Below, piece by piece: positions 53,559-62,401 of a stretch of DNA of 64,000 nt (position 1 is its first letter; the number at the start of each line of letters is the position of its first letter). The position numbers and the translations under genes were made by a program. The stretch comes from Sphingomonadaceae bacterium PASS1 (GTDB lineage Bacteria; Pseudomonadota; Alphaproteobacteria; Sphingomonadales; Sphingomonadaceae): NCBI GenBank assembly GCA_002255985.1, contig NKIR01000001.1:733036-797035 (forward strand). The letters run 5' to 3'. The notes beneath the pieces are model-generated. The model had not been told where the DNA came from and ran no database searches. It was given only the letters and a program-made list of their open reading frames with translations.

Positions 53559-55862
53559 ATGTCAAACACGATCCATTCGTTGATGAAGTCAACTGCACTC
53601 TGTGGCCTACTTTTGTCGGCGATACCCGCCTTTGCCCAAGAAAGTGCTAATGAGCAGCTTCGGGAAGACGAAAGTGACGAAATCATCGTCACCGCGACCC
53701 GACAGAGCGAAGGCATCAACAAGGTTCCTCTGAGCGTAAGTGCTCTCTCGCGTGAAACGCTGGATAGTCGAGGCATCCGGGACTTTTCCGATGTGATCCG
53801 CCAGACGCCCGGTGTAACGTTGGACAAGAGCAATACTACAACGAACATTTCAATCCGCGGGATAAACTCGTCAGTCGGTGCGGCAACGACAGGTATCTAT
53901 ATTGACGATGTACCAATTCAGGTTCGGCAGCTTGGCTATGGCGGCGGAAATGCTTACCCAGTCGTTTTTGACCTTGAGCGCGTCGAAGTTTTGCGGGGCC
54001 CGCAAGGGACGTTGTTCGGAGCCGGATCGCAAGGCGGCACGGTTCGCTTCATCACCCCGCAGCCCAATCTGAATGATTTGAGCATTTATGGTCGAGCCGA
54101 GCTAGCTACCACAGATGGCGGCGGCATAAGCGGCGAAGCGGGTGTCTCTGTGAAAGGGCCCATCGCGTCTGAAAAGCTTGGCTTTGCCGCTAGCGGTTAT
54201 TACCGCCGCGATGGGGGGTTTGTCGACCGTATCAGTTCATTTACCAACCAAGTCGTTGACAAAAATTCTAACAGTAATGAGAGTTATGTTGCCCGCCTTG
54301 CGCTAACCTGGCAGCCATCTGACAGCGTGACTATCACGCCCTCAGTTTTTCACCAAAAGATAAAGGCAAATGACAGTGGAGAGAGTTGGGAGCGCTTTTC
54401 CAACTATGACGATCATGTGTTCCGTAGCGCAAATCAAGTGCAGGAATCGAGCGACGACCGTTTTACTCTGGCGGCTCTCAATTTTAGCGTCGATCTAGGC
54501 GGTGTGGATCTCATCGGCGTTGGGTCCTATTTTGATCGCAGTCAGGAGTTTGTGCAGGATTACACCACGTTCGACCAAAACCTTTTTACTGGTGTCAATA
54601 GCCTGCCGCGGTTCCCTGATCAGCGGGCACCGTCGGATTTCCTCGTTGCCCAAAAGAATTGGACGGGCGAAGTTCGTCTCCAGTCAAACCAGTCAGATAG
54701 CAGCTTCAGTTGGGTCATTGGAGGCTTCTTCTCTGACGCGGAGCAGACGTCTATCCAAATGGTAACGGATCCTTACTTGCCTGTATATCTCTTCGGCGGA
54801 CCAAGGCCAGTCCCTGGCTATTCCGTCTATGACCAGAATGCCGTTTCAAAGGACAAGCAGGCTGCGCTGTTCGGTCAAGCTACATATAAGCTGACGGATC
54901 GCTTGTCCGCGACTGCCGGCCTTCGTTACAGTCGCACAAAGTTCCAGATCCGTTCTATTGCGCAAGGCTTCGTTGTCGGGCCATTGGTGGACGACAGAGG
55001 CGTGCAGAAAGAGAATCCTCTGACCCCCAAATTTGGTCTCAACTACCAGGCAACGCCTGATACGCTGCTTTACGCATCGGCCTCACGAGGATTCCGGGTT
55101 GGCGGATACAATCCGCAAGTTGGAACATTCTGCGGTGCCGAGCTTGCGGCAATTGGCTACCGAGCTGGGCGCCCCACTAATTTCAAGTCCGACTCCGTTT
55201 GGAGTTACGAACTTGGCGCGAAAAGCCGTTTTGGAGGAAGGGGTAGCGTCCAGGCCAGTGTTTACCAGATTGACTGGAGCAATATCCAACAAGCTGTAAG
55301 CCTCAATAGTTGCGGGTTCCAATTCACCTCCAACCTTGGAAACGCACGGAGCCGTGGTTTTGATTTACAAGTCGAATTCAAACCCGCTGACCGGCTGACG
55401 CTGCAAGCAGAGTTGGGCTACGTCAATGCGAAGTTTCTTGAAACGGTTCGTGGTGGGCCCACAGCTACCGCACCTTTCGTTAGCAAAGGCGATCATGTTT
55501 TGGGCGCGCCGTGGACAATATCGCTTCACGGGCAGTATGATTTTGATATGTTCAGCAAAGCAGAAGGCGGCTACTTCCGCACCGATTTTGATTACAGATC
55601 CAAGCAGACTTCGCTGCCGGCATTCCTGAATCCCGCCAACGGCGCGATCGACACAGCGCTGAGTTTGCCGCCGGCAGTTACCTATTGGTCGGCAAGACTG
55701 GGAGCCCGTCCAGGTAACTTTGATGTATCGTTCTTCGTGAACAATATCCTGAACAAGTCAACTTGGACACGTCGGGAACGGGCATCGAATCCAAATGAAT
55801 TCTTCCGGCGTGAAATTATCAAGCCAAGAACAATCGGGATAACAGCTAGCTATCGGTATTAA
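53559..55862 (+). CDS. TonB-dependent outer-membrane receptor
   Basis: 767 residues from the ATG at 53559 (MSNTIHSLMKSTALCGLLLS, a signal peptide ending AIPAFAQ). A longer frame upstream adds no signal. The TonB box is DEIIVTATRQSEGINKVPLS. The plug has GIYIDDVPIQVR and ERVEVLRGPQGTLFGAGSQGG, and the barrel ends TIGITASYRY (terminal Tyr). GGGGAGA precedes the start. It sits first in the set of exported hydrolases, so its ligand is probably their substrate. Confidence 0.93.
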   Translation: MSNTIHSLMKSTALCGLLLSAIPAFAQESANEQLREDESDEIIVTATRQSEGINKVPLSVSALSRETLDSRGIRDFSDVIRQTPGVTLDKSNTTTNISIRGINSSVGAATTGIYIDDVPIQVRQLGYGGGNAYPVVFDLERVEVLRGPQGTLFGAGSQGGTVRFITPQPNLNDLSIYGRAELATTDGGGISGEAGVSVKGPIASEKLGFAASGYYRRDGGFVDRISSFTNQVVDKNSNSNESYVARLALTWQPSDSVTITPSVFHQKIKANDSGESWERFSNYDDHVFRSANQVQESSDDRFTLAALNFSVDLGGVDLIGVGSYFDRSQEFVQDYTTFDQNLFTGVNSLPRFPDQRAPSDFLVAQKNWTGEVRLQSNQSDSSFSWVIGGFFSDAEQTSIQMVTDPYLPVYLFGGPRPVPGYSVYDQNAVSKDKQAALFGQATYKLTDRLSATAGLRYSRTKFQIRSIAQGFVVGPLVDDRGVQKENPLTPKFGLNYQATPDTLLYASASRGFRVGGYNPQVGTFCGAELAAIGYRAGRPTNFKSDSVWSYELGAKSRFGGRGSVQASVYQIDWSNIQQAVSLNSCGFQFTSNLGNARSRGFDLQVEFKPADRLTLQAELGYVNAKFLETVRGGPTATAPFVSKGDHVLGAPWTISLHGQYDFDMFSKAEGGYFRTDFDYRSKQTSLPAFLNPANGAIDTALSLPPAVTYWSARLGARPGNFDVSFFVNNILNKSTWTRRERASNPNEFFRREIIKPRTIGITASYRY

Positions 55863-55918
55863 GACGGTCAGAAATAGATTTGCTGATACGAATAACGTGG
55901 GTGAAAGGGAGCAAATCC

Positions 55919-57655
55919 GTGACGAGATACATATCGCGTATGTGCCGGACGCAAAAGTTGCTTGCGGTAGTCATGGGTCTGCTCCTTTCAGCTACGGCAA
56001 TTCCAGCTGCCGCAAATGCCAAAACCGAACAGCGATCGGATGTTCTCTTCGTCAACGGGCAAATCTACACTCCAAATGGTTGGCAGTCTGCGATGGCACT
56101 AACCTCTGGGCGGATATCCCGCATCGGTAGTGCCCGTTCGGCAAAGCGTTGGCGCAAAGAGGCAAAAACCGTTGTCGACCTAAAGCAGAAAACAGTTTTC
56201 CCTGGCCTGTATGATATGCATGTCCACCCGGTGCTTCAGGCTAAGGGGGGCGAGGGTGCATGCCGGATTCCGCAGGACGCCAATGCGCAAAAACTGTTGG
56301 AGCTGGTAGCTGCCTGCGTGAAGACGGCTAAGCCCGGCGAATGGATCACCGGTGGGCAATGGCAGGCCTCGCTGCTGGAAGGTACGCCTATCAGGGCATC
56401 GACACTGGATGCTATTTCTCCCGACAATCCGGTCATGCTTTATGATGTTAGTGGACATAGTCTTTGGGTCAATTCCAGCGCAATGACGTTGGCGGGAATT
56501 TCCAAAATGACGCCTAACCCCGATGGCGGCATTATCGAGCGGGATGCGGCAGGTAACCCAACAGGTGTATTGCGCGAAACGGCAAATCATCTGGTTGTTG
56601 CTAAAGTCCCGCCCCAAGCAATCGAGAAAACCGAAGAGAATTTGCAGCCGCTTCTCGGCTGGTTCAGTAGCTTCGGGATTGTAGGCTATCTTGAAGCCAT
56701 GGCGTTTAGTGATGATCTGGAGGTCTATGCCCGGCTTGCCGACAAGGGGGTATTGAAGCATCGCGTTCAGGCTTGCATAGCTTATTCAGCCGCCGGTCAT
56801 CCCAACGTCGATTTGGATGCCACTATTGCCGACCGTGCCAAATATGCGCGCGCCAATTTCGATCCAAACTGTATCAAGGTGTTTGCTGATGGCGTTCCGA
56901 CCGAAAGCCACACCGGCGCGATGCTGGAAAAATATCAGGCTGGGCAACCCAATGCACCTGAGCGTGGACTGCTATTGTTCAACCCTGCCCAGATGGGGGC
57001 CAATGTAACGAAGTGGGACAAGCAAGGCATTACGGTGATGTTTCATGCTGCAGGTGACGGGGCGGTGCGTGCTTCACTCAATGCCGTCGCTGAGGCACGC
57101 AAAGCAAATGGCATGACGGGCCCGATGCACCAAATCGGCCATTCTACATTTATTGACCCAGAGGATTTGTCACGTTTCAAGGTCTTAAACGCGGCAGTCG
57201 AATTTTCCCCTTATCTATGGGATCCGCAACCAATCAATGACGACATCACCAAAGCGGTCGGTTTCCCGCGAATGGATCGCGTTTGGCCGATCCGCGAGGG
57301 GTTCGACGCCGGAGCGCTGGTGATCGCCGGGTCAGACTGGGCCGTGGTGCCGACCCCCAATCCCTGGATTGGGATTGAAACTGCTGTTACCCGACGCAAT
57401 CCCGGAGGCAGTGAACGTTCCTTTGGTTTGGGTCAGGCGATTAACTTGCGGCAAGCTATCGACATGTTCACCATCAACGCCGCGCGACGTTTGGGTATTG
57501 CAGAAAATGCAGGATCGATTTCGGTCGGGAAATATGCTGATTTCATCATTCTAGATCAAAATCCTTTTCAAATCCCCGTGACAGAGCTTCACAAGGTCCA
57601 GCCATTCGAAACCTGGATTGCAGGCGAAAAGGTTTTCGAAAGGGTCAAGCCTTGA
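55919..57655 (+). CDS. Exported YtcJ-like metal-dependent amidohydrolase (first)
   Basis: 578 residues from a GTG with AAGGGAG upstream. An ATG at 55940 (MCRTQKLLAVVMGLLLSATA) begins the hydrophobic core of the signal peptide and is an alternative. The metal site has HVH in GLYDMHVHPV, Lys in CIKVFADGVPTES, His in FHAAGDG and in HQIGHSTF, and Asp in GSDWAVVP. The C-terminal ADFIILDQNPF is typical. Family members hydrolyse N-acyl, amide or imide bonds. The stop overlaps the PQQ dehydrogenase start. The substrate is unknown. Confidence 0.88.
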   Translation: MTRYISRMCRTQKLLAVVMGLLLSATAIPAAANAKTEQRSDVLFVNGQIYTPNGWQSAMALTSGRISRIGSARSAKRWRKEAKTVVDLKQKTVFPGLYDMHVHPVLQAKGGEGACRIPQDANAQKLLELVAACVKTAKPGEWITGGQWQASLLEGTPIRASTLDAISPDNPVMLYDVSGHSLWVNSSAMTLAGISKMTPNPDGGIIERDAAGNPTGVLRETANHLVVAKVPPQAIEKTEENLQPLLGWFSSFGIVGYLEAMAFSDDLEVYARLADKGVLKHRVQACIAYSAAGHPNVDLDATIADRAKYARANFDPNCIKVFADGVPTESHTGAMLEKYQAGQPNAPERGLLLFNPAQMGANVTKWDKQGITVMFHAAGDGAVRASLNAVAEARKANGMTGPMHQIGHSTFIDPEDLSRFKVLNAAVEFSPYLWDPQPINDDITKAVGFPRMDRVWPIREGFDAGALVIAGSDWAVVPTPNPWIGIETAVTRRNPGGSERSFGLGQAINLRQAIDMFTINAARRLGIAENAGSISVGKYADFIILDQNPFQIPVTELHKVQPFETWIAGEKVFERVKP

Positions 57656-59619
57656 CCGACCGCCTATGCAAGGCCGTTTTTTTCTGGGTCATCATCTCCG
57701 CGCTTTTGACCTCTTGCTCTGGCAGCGGTCTAACTGGCACCGTCAAGAGTAAAGCCGAGATCGCGGCGATCGAAGCAGATGCAAAGGACTGGCCAACCTA
57801 TGGCGGTCAGCCCTCGGGAACCAAATATGCCGCGCTCGACCAGATCAATCGTGACAATGTCCGCGAGTTGCAGCTTGCCTGGACGCACCATACCGGCGAT
57901 CTCGCCTTCGATGGCGTGAAAGCCGACTTTACGGTCAGCGAGATGACGCCGATATACGCGAATGAACGGCTCTACATATGCACACCTTACAACAGGGTTG
58001 AGGCGCTCGATCCGGCAACGGGCAAGACGTTATGGTCTTACGATCCCAAAAAGCCCTTGACCGGCAATATGTACAAGCAGAACTATTGCCGGGGCGTTTC
58101 CTACTGGCAAGCCGCTGACAGGTCCAAACGAGCTGCGGAATGCGGCAAGCGCATCTTCTTTGCCACCCAGAACGCAGTCTTGCTGTCGCTCGACGCCGAT
58201 AGCGGCAAGCCCTGCGCTGGGTTCGGTGATGGCGGGCGGGTCAACATGGCGGCGCTTGACTATAAGGGGATGGGGCAAGTCGCCAACACTTCGCCGCCCG
58301 CAATCTACAAAAATATTGTGATTGTCGGCGGCGCAGTCAGGGACAATCATGAGCGGGACTCGCTTGATGGCATTGTCCGCGGGTTCGATGCCGTCAGCGG
58401 CAGGCAAATATGGGCGTGGAATCCCATCCCTGCCGACATCAGCGAAGTTACCGGCGCGGCAAATACATGGGCGCCGATTTCGGTCGACATCCGCAATGGG
58501 CGGGTCTTTCTGCCCACAGGCAGTGCGAGCTATGATACTTATGGTGTCAATCGAAAGGAGAATATTCCCGATGCAAACGCCGTGGTTGTCTTGGACGCGC
58601 TGACCGGGAAACGGATATGGTCTTACCAGACCATCCGACACGATTTGTGGGATTATGACGTGCCCGCCATGCCCACGCTCGCCACAATTGAAAAGGATGG
58701 CAAAGCGGTTGAAGTGGTCATTCAGGGCACCAAGACAGGCAATATTTTCGTTCTCGATCGCAAAACCGGAAAGTCACTTTTTCCCATCAAGGAAATGCCT
58801 GCTCCCAAAAGCGATATTCCCGGCGAGATCACATCGCCTACGCAGCCGATGCCCGTGCTTCCAAAACCGGTCACACCACAAATGATCAAAGCTGACGATG
58901 GCTGGGGCGCGCTAGGTTTTGACGCCGCCGAATGTCGCGGTAAGCTAGCCAAGTTTCGCAATGACGGTGTATTTACACCGCCATCTGTCAAGGGCTCCAT
59001 TCTGCATCCCAGCTTTCTGGGTGGCGTCAACTGGGGTGGGATTGCCTATGATCCCAATTCGGGGTTGGCGATCGTCAATTCGTCGAACCTGGTTTCATCC
59101 GTAACCTTGATGCCGCGAAACGAATATGACGAGAAGCTACACAAACGCCCCGGCGTTTCCGTTTATGAAATGAAGGGCGCTCCCTATGTGATGCTGCGCG
59201 AAGTGTTGATGTCATCGCTCGGGGCACCTTGCAACCCGCCCCCCTGGGGAAGGTTGACCGCAATAGACATGAAAACAGGCGAGCATCGGTGGCAGGTACC
59301 TTTTGGACGGGTGGAATTTTCGACCAAGTTTCGCTCGCTGGAGTCTTGGGGCGCGCCTAACCAAGGTGGACCAATCGTGACGAAGGGCGGACTGATTTTC
59401 ATTGGCGCAAGCCTCGATAGTCGTTTTCACGCTTATGATATGCAATCCGGCAAGGAGCTGTGGAGCTATGAAGTTCCTGCTCCAGCAACGGCCACGCCGA
59501 TGACGTTTCAGCACAGTGACGGTCGGCAATATGTGGTCGTCTCGGCTGGCGGGCATGGGGGTTTCCAAACCAGATTGAGTGATGCGATTGTCGCCTTCGC
59601 GCTTCCGAAGAAGAAATAA
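57652..59619 (+). CDS. PQQ-dependent dehydrogenase, lipoprotein, glucose-dehydrogenase type
   Basis: 655 residues. The start is TTG overlapping the previous stop. A lipobox (LLTSC) follows the signal, so the enzyme is probably tethered to a membrane facing the periplasm. The eight-bladed propeller repeats begin DWPTYGGQPSGTKYAALDQI. The catalytic-site run RHDLWDYDVPAMPTL and the final GGHGGFQTRLSDAIVAF match membrane glucose/quinate dehydrogenases. There is no vicinal Cys-Cys and no cytochrome c domain, unlike methanol-type alcohol dehydrogenases. No pqq genes are in the window. It oxidises an alcohol, aldehyde or cyclic polyol not identified here. Confidence 0.88.
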   Translation: MTDRLCKAVFFWVIISALLTSCSGSGLTGTVKSKAEIAAIEADAKDWPTYGGQPSGTKYAALDQINRDNVRELQLAWTHHTGDLAFDGVKADFTVSEMTPIYANERLYICTPYNRVEALDPATGKTLWSYDPKKPLTGNMYKQNYCRGVSYWQAADRSKRAAECGKRIFFATQNAVLLSLDADSGKPCAGFGDGGRVNMAALDYKGMGQVANTSPPAIYKNIVIVGGAVRDNHERDSLDGIVRGFDAVSGRQIWAWNPIPADISEVTGAANTWAPISVDIRNGRVFLPTGSASYDTYGVNRKENIPDANAVVVLDALTGKRIWSYQTIRHDLWDYDVPAMPTLATIEKDGKAVEVVIQGTKTGNIFVLDRKTGKSLFPIKEMPAPKSDIPGEITSPTQPMPVLPKPVTPQMIKADDGWGALGFDAAECRGKLAKFRNDGVFTPPSVKGSILHPSFLGGVNWGGIAYDPNSGLAIVNSSNLVSSVTLMPRNEYDEKLHKRPGVSVYEMKGAPYVMLREVLMSSLGAPCNPPPWGRLTAIDMKTGEHRWQVPFGRVEFSTKFRSLESWGAPNQGGPIVTKGGLIFIGASLDSRFHAYDMQSGKELWSYEVPAPATATPMTFQHSDGRQYVVVSAGGHGGFQTRLSDAIVAFALPKKK

Positions 59620-59626
59620 GCGATGA

Positions 59627-59635
59627 CCCCCCCCC
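59627..59635 (+). repeat. Run of nine cytosines before the HD gene
   Basis: A homopolymer of nine C's lies between an upstream ATG (59623) and the annotated ATG (59636). A length change of one base would bring the two starts into the same frame, so it is either a slippage-prone site or a place where the sequence length could be in error. Confidence 0.8.
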
Positions 59636-60319
59636 ATGAATTTGTTAGCATCGACGGTCGCTGTGTTCGCGGCATTTTCATCACAACTCGGGAAGGCGCA
59701 GGACAAGCCACGCGTTGGCACCACAGAAAATTTGCGTGTCGCGACTGAGAGTTTTTCGCGCGACAACTTCAAGCATCCGGCTTGGGGATATGGCCATTCC
59801 AAGCGCGTCTACAACCTTGCAAAAACCTTGGCGTGCACCGACAAGGCGGCTGTTGATGATGACGTGCTTTTTGCAGCCGCTATGATGCACGACATCGCTG
59901 CCTTTCCAAATTGGGCCAGTGCAGACAAGGATCATGCCGACAAGGCCGTGGAAATATTGCCCAAAATGCTGCGCACAAATGGCTTTCCGAATGAAAAATT
60001 TCCCGCCGTGATAGAGGCGGTGCGTACCCATATGTTTGATCGGAAGCCGGCTTTGCCAGAGGCTGTTTATATTCACGATGCGGACACTTTGGACTGGCTG
60101 GGAGCCATTGGCGCATATCGCCTGATCGCGATCGTCGAAACTGGCGAAAATCAACCCGACGCAAAAATGGCGTTGGGACTTTTGGAGCAACGATTGGCTC
60201 AAGCGCCGGCTGGGGTTGTTTCGCATGCCGGCAAGCGTGAATTGCAAAAGCGGCGGAGCAGCCTGAAGAAAATATTGATTGAGTTGCGCGCGCAATCGAG
60301 ATCCTTCGAAGACTTGTAG
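59636..60319 (+). CDS. Exported HD-domain phosphohydrolase-like protein
   Basis: 227 residues. An HD domain with WGYGHSKRVYNLAKTLA (first His), AAMMHDIAAFP (His-Asp pair) and IHDADTLDWLGAIG (last Asp). It starts with a signal-like LLASTVAVFAAFSS, unusual for HD proteins, which are mostly cytosolic. The ATG at 59636 lacks a ribosome site and is preceded by nine C's. An ATG at 59623 is in another frame unless that run loses one C. The gene follows the PQQ dehydrogenase after 16 bases. Function unknown. Confidence 0.8.
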   Translation: MNLLASTVAVFAAFSSQLGKAQDKPRVGTTENLRVATESFSRDNFKHPAWGYGHSKRVYNLAKTLACTDKAAVDDDVLFAAAMMHDIAAFPNWASADKDHADKAVEILPKMLRTNGFPNEKFPAVIEAVRTHMFDRKPALPEAVYIHDADTLDWLGAIGAYRLIAIVETGENQPDAKMALGLLEQRLAQAPAGVVSHAGKRELQKRRSSLKKILIELRAQSRSFEDL

Positions 60320-60658
60320 ACACGATACTCTCGACCCCGACTTTGCGGCCAAAGTACTGCCGCCGAAAGGGCTTCGTTTAAAGCCCACTTTTGCCAGTTT
60401 ATGGCCTGGTCGCGACACCGTTTTTCAGCCAACCTCGGCTTGTAGGGTGGTAACCATTGTATCCAGACGATGTCAAGACAGGTGCGATTAATGTTCGATT
60501 GAAAAGGGCAGAAATTGGCGAGCCGGCCTTGCGCCATTTGTTTTAAGAGGATGGCCTAAAGTGCAAAGACAGTTGACGCCTGGACTGACCTCATGTTCAC
60601 TGAGAGGAACTATCTGGATAGATTGTTCCGAGCGACAATTTAGGAAGGTGAAGCGTCT
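60320..60658. other. Gene-free stretch between HD gene and second amidohydrolase
   Basis: 339 bases with no supported gene. No frame has a start and a ribosome site. There is a possible ribosome site AGGAAGG just before 60659. I see no clear promoter hexamer pair. A separate promoter for the second amidohydrolase and deacetylase genes is likely here. Confidence 0.4.
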
Positions 60659-62401
60659 ATGGGCCGCAGATTAGGACCGATTCATTATGCATCTGCAATT
60701 ATTGCATTGTTGTTTGGAGGATCCGCCAGCTCCGTTGTTGGGCAAAGTGCTTCTATACGGAGCCCTGATCATATCTACGTCAATGGTACAATTCTAACGC
60801 CTCAAGGTCAGCGCGAGGCCATGGCGATCAAAGACGGTCTGATCGTCGCAGTAGGAAGCAACGATGACATAAAAAATTTCGCGGATGTCGGAACGCAAGT
60901 AACCGATCTTGGAGGCAAGACGGTTATGCCTGGCCTCTATGACATGCACGTTCACATTTATTTTGCCGGTCGCTCAATGCTCTCTTGCCGTTTCCCGCAG
61001 GGCGCGAAAGCGCCGCAGATTGTGGCTGCAGTTAAGGCCTGCGTGGCCAAAGCAAAGCCCGGCGAGTGGATATTGGGCGGCAGTTGGGTCGGTGCGGCGT
61101 TTAAACCGGGAGAACAGCATAAGCGGCTGCTCGATAAGGTAGCGCCCAACAACCCTGTTGCTCTTGATGATGAGAGCTTGCACAGCATCTGGGTTAATTC
61201 ACGAGCGCTGGAAATCGCTGGTATCACGAAAGATACCAAGGATCCTCCAGGCGGTGTGATCGACAGAGACAGCAAGGGCGAGCCGATTGGCATTTTGCGA
61301 GAAATCGCCTCACGCGATATTGAGAAGTTTATCCCCCCTGTTTCCGTTGCAGACCAGGAAGCGGCTATTAAAGCGGCTACTGATGAAATGCTGTCACTCG
61401 GCATTGTTGCATTTGCGGACGCGTCTATCCGTACCGAGTCAATTGAAGGATGGAAGAGCTTCGCGAGTTCGGGCAAGCTAAAGCAACATGCACGCGGGTG
61501 CATCGTCTGGGGTCCCAATTCAGGGGATAGCGAGCGTCTTATTCCTTTGCGCAACCGCTACGCTGTGGGGCGCTTCCAGCTGGATTGCGTCAAAATGTTT
61601 CTGGATGGCGTGCCCTTGGAGGGCCGGACAGCAGCCATGTTGGAACCGTATGCAGCCAGATACAAGGCACATGCAGCGCATACGCATGGCAATGATAAGG
61701 GCATGTTGCTGATCGAAACGGATAAACTTAATGCCGCGGTGGCAGAATTTGACCGCCAAGGAATTAACATCAAGTTTCATGCTGCTGGAGATGCCGCAAC
61801 ACGACAAGCTGCCGATGCCATCGCTTTTGCGCGGAACGCGAATGGTGCCATCGGCCCAAGACATGATATCGCCCACAACACCTTTATTGACCCTGTCGAC
61901 GTGAAGCGGGGACAGACAACTCCCTTTACCTGGGAATTATCTCCCTACATTTGGTGGCCCACACCGATCACATCAATCGACATCGCGGAAGCCGTAGGGC
62001 CGGAGCGTATGAAGCGTCTTTGGCCCATGAAAGATGTCCTAGAGAGTGGCGCAAATGTGGTCATCGGGTCTGACTGGCCTGTCGTGCCATCGGCCAACCC
62101 CTGGGTTGCCATCGAGACACTTATATCAAGGCAAGTACCGGGAGCCAACGGAGAGCCCATCAACGCAGGGCAACGGATCAGTCGACAGCAAGCGTTGGAC
62201 GTTCTTACGCGCAATGGCGCTGCGCATATGGGACGGCTAGACCGCGGGGGCACTCTTGAAGCTGGCAAGTTTGCTGACTTTATAGTCATCGACCGCAACC
62301 CTCTCACAGCACCGCTCGGCGAAATTCACAAAACCAAAGTTCTCATGACTTTTATAGCCGGCGAGCAGGTCTATACCGCAAACGGGAGCACGACGAAATG
62401 A
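60659..62401 (+). CDS. Exported YtcJ-like metal-dependent amidohydrolase (second)
   Basis: 580 residues, a paralogue of the first: it shares GLYDMHVH, AKPGEWI-GGxW, the Lys in CVKMFLDGVPLEG, FHAAGDAATRQAAD, DIAHNTF and GSDWPVVPSANPWVAIE. The signal peptide reads IIALLFGGSASSVVGQ. All metal ligands are intact. The stop overlaps the start of the histone-deacetylase-like gene (ATGA), so both are expressed together. Probably a periplasmic amidase for an N-acyl compound; substrate unknown. Confidence 0.89.
   Translation: MGRRLGPIHYASAIIALLFGGSASSVVGQSASIRSPDHIYVNGTILTPQGQREAMAIKDGLIVAVGSNDDIKNFADVGTQVTDLGGKTVMPGLYDMHVHIYFAGRSMLSCRFPQGAKAPQIVAAVKACVAKAKPGEWILGGSWVGAAFKPGEQHKRLLDKVAPNNPVALDDESLHSIWVNSRALEIAGITKDTKDPPGGVIDRDSKGEPIGILREIASRDIEKFIPPVSVADQEAAIKAATDEMLSLGIVAFADASIRTESIEGWKSFASSGKLKQHARGCIVWGPNSGDSERLIPLRNRYAVGRFQLDCVKMFLDGVPLEGRTAAMLEPYAARYKAHAAHTHGNDKGMLLIETDKLNAAVAEFDRQGINIKFHAAGDAATRQAADAIAFARNANGAIGPRHDIAHNTFIDPVDVKRGQTTPFTWELSPYIWWPTPITSIDIAEAVGPERMKRLWPMKDVLESGANVVIGSDWPVVPSANPWVAIETLISRQVPGANGEPINAGQRISRQQALDVLTRNGAAHMGRLDRGGTLEAGKFADFIVIDRNPLTAPLGEIHKTKVLMTFIAGEQVYTANGSTTK

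Noticed and set aside
59681..60418. A 245-codon minus-strand frame opposite the HD gene
   Set aside because: It covers the HD-domain region, and HD motifs on the plus strand are more convincing.
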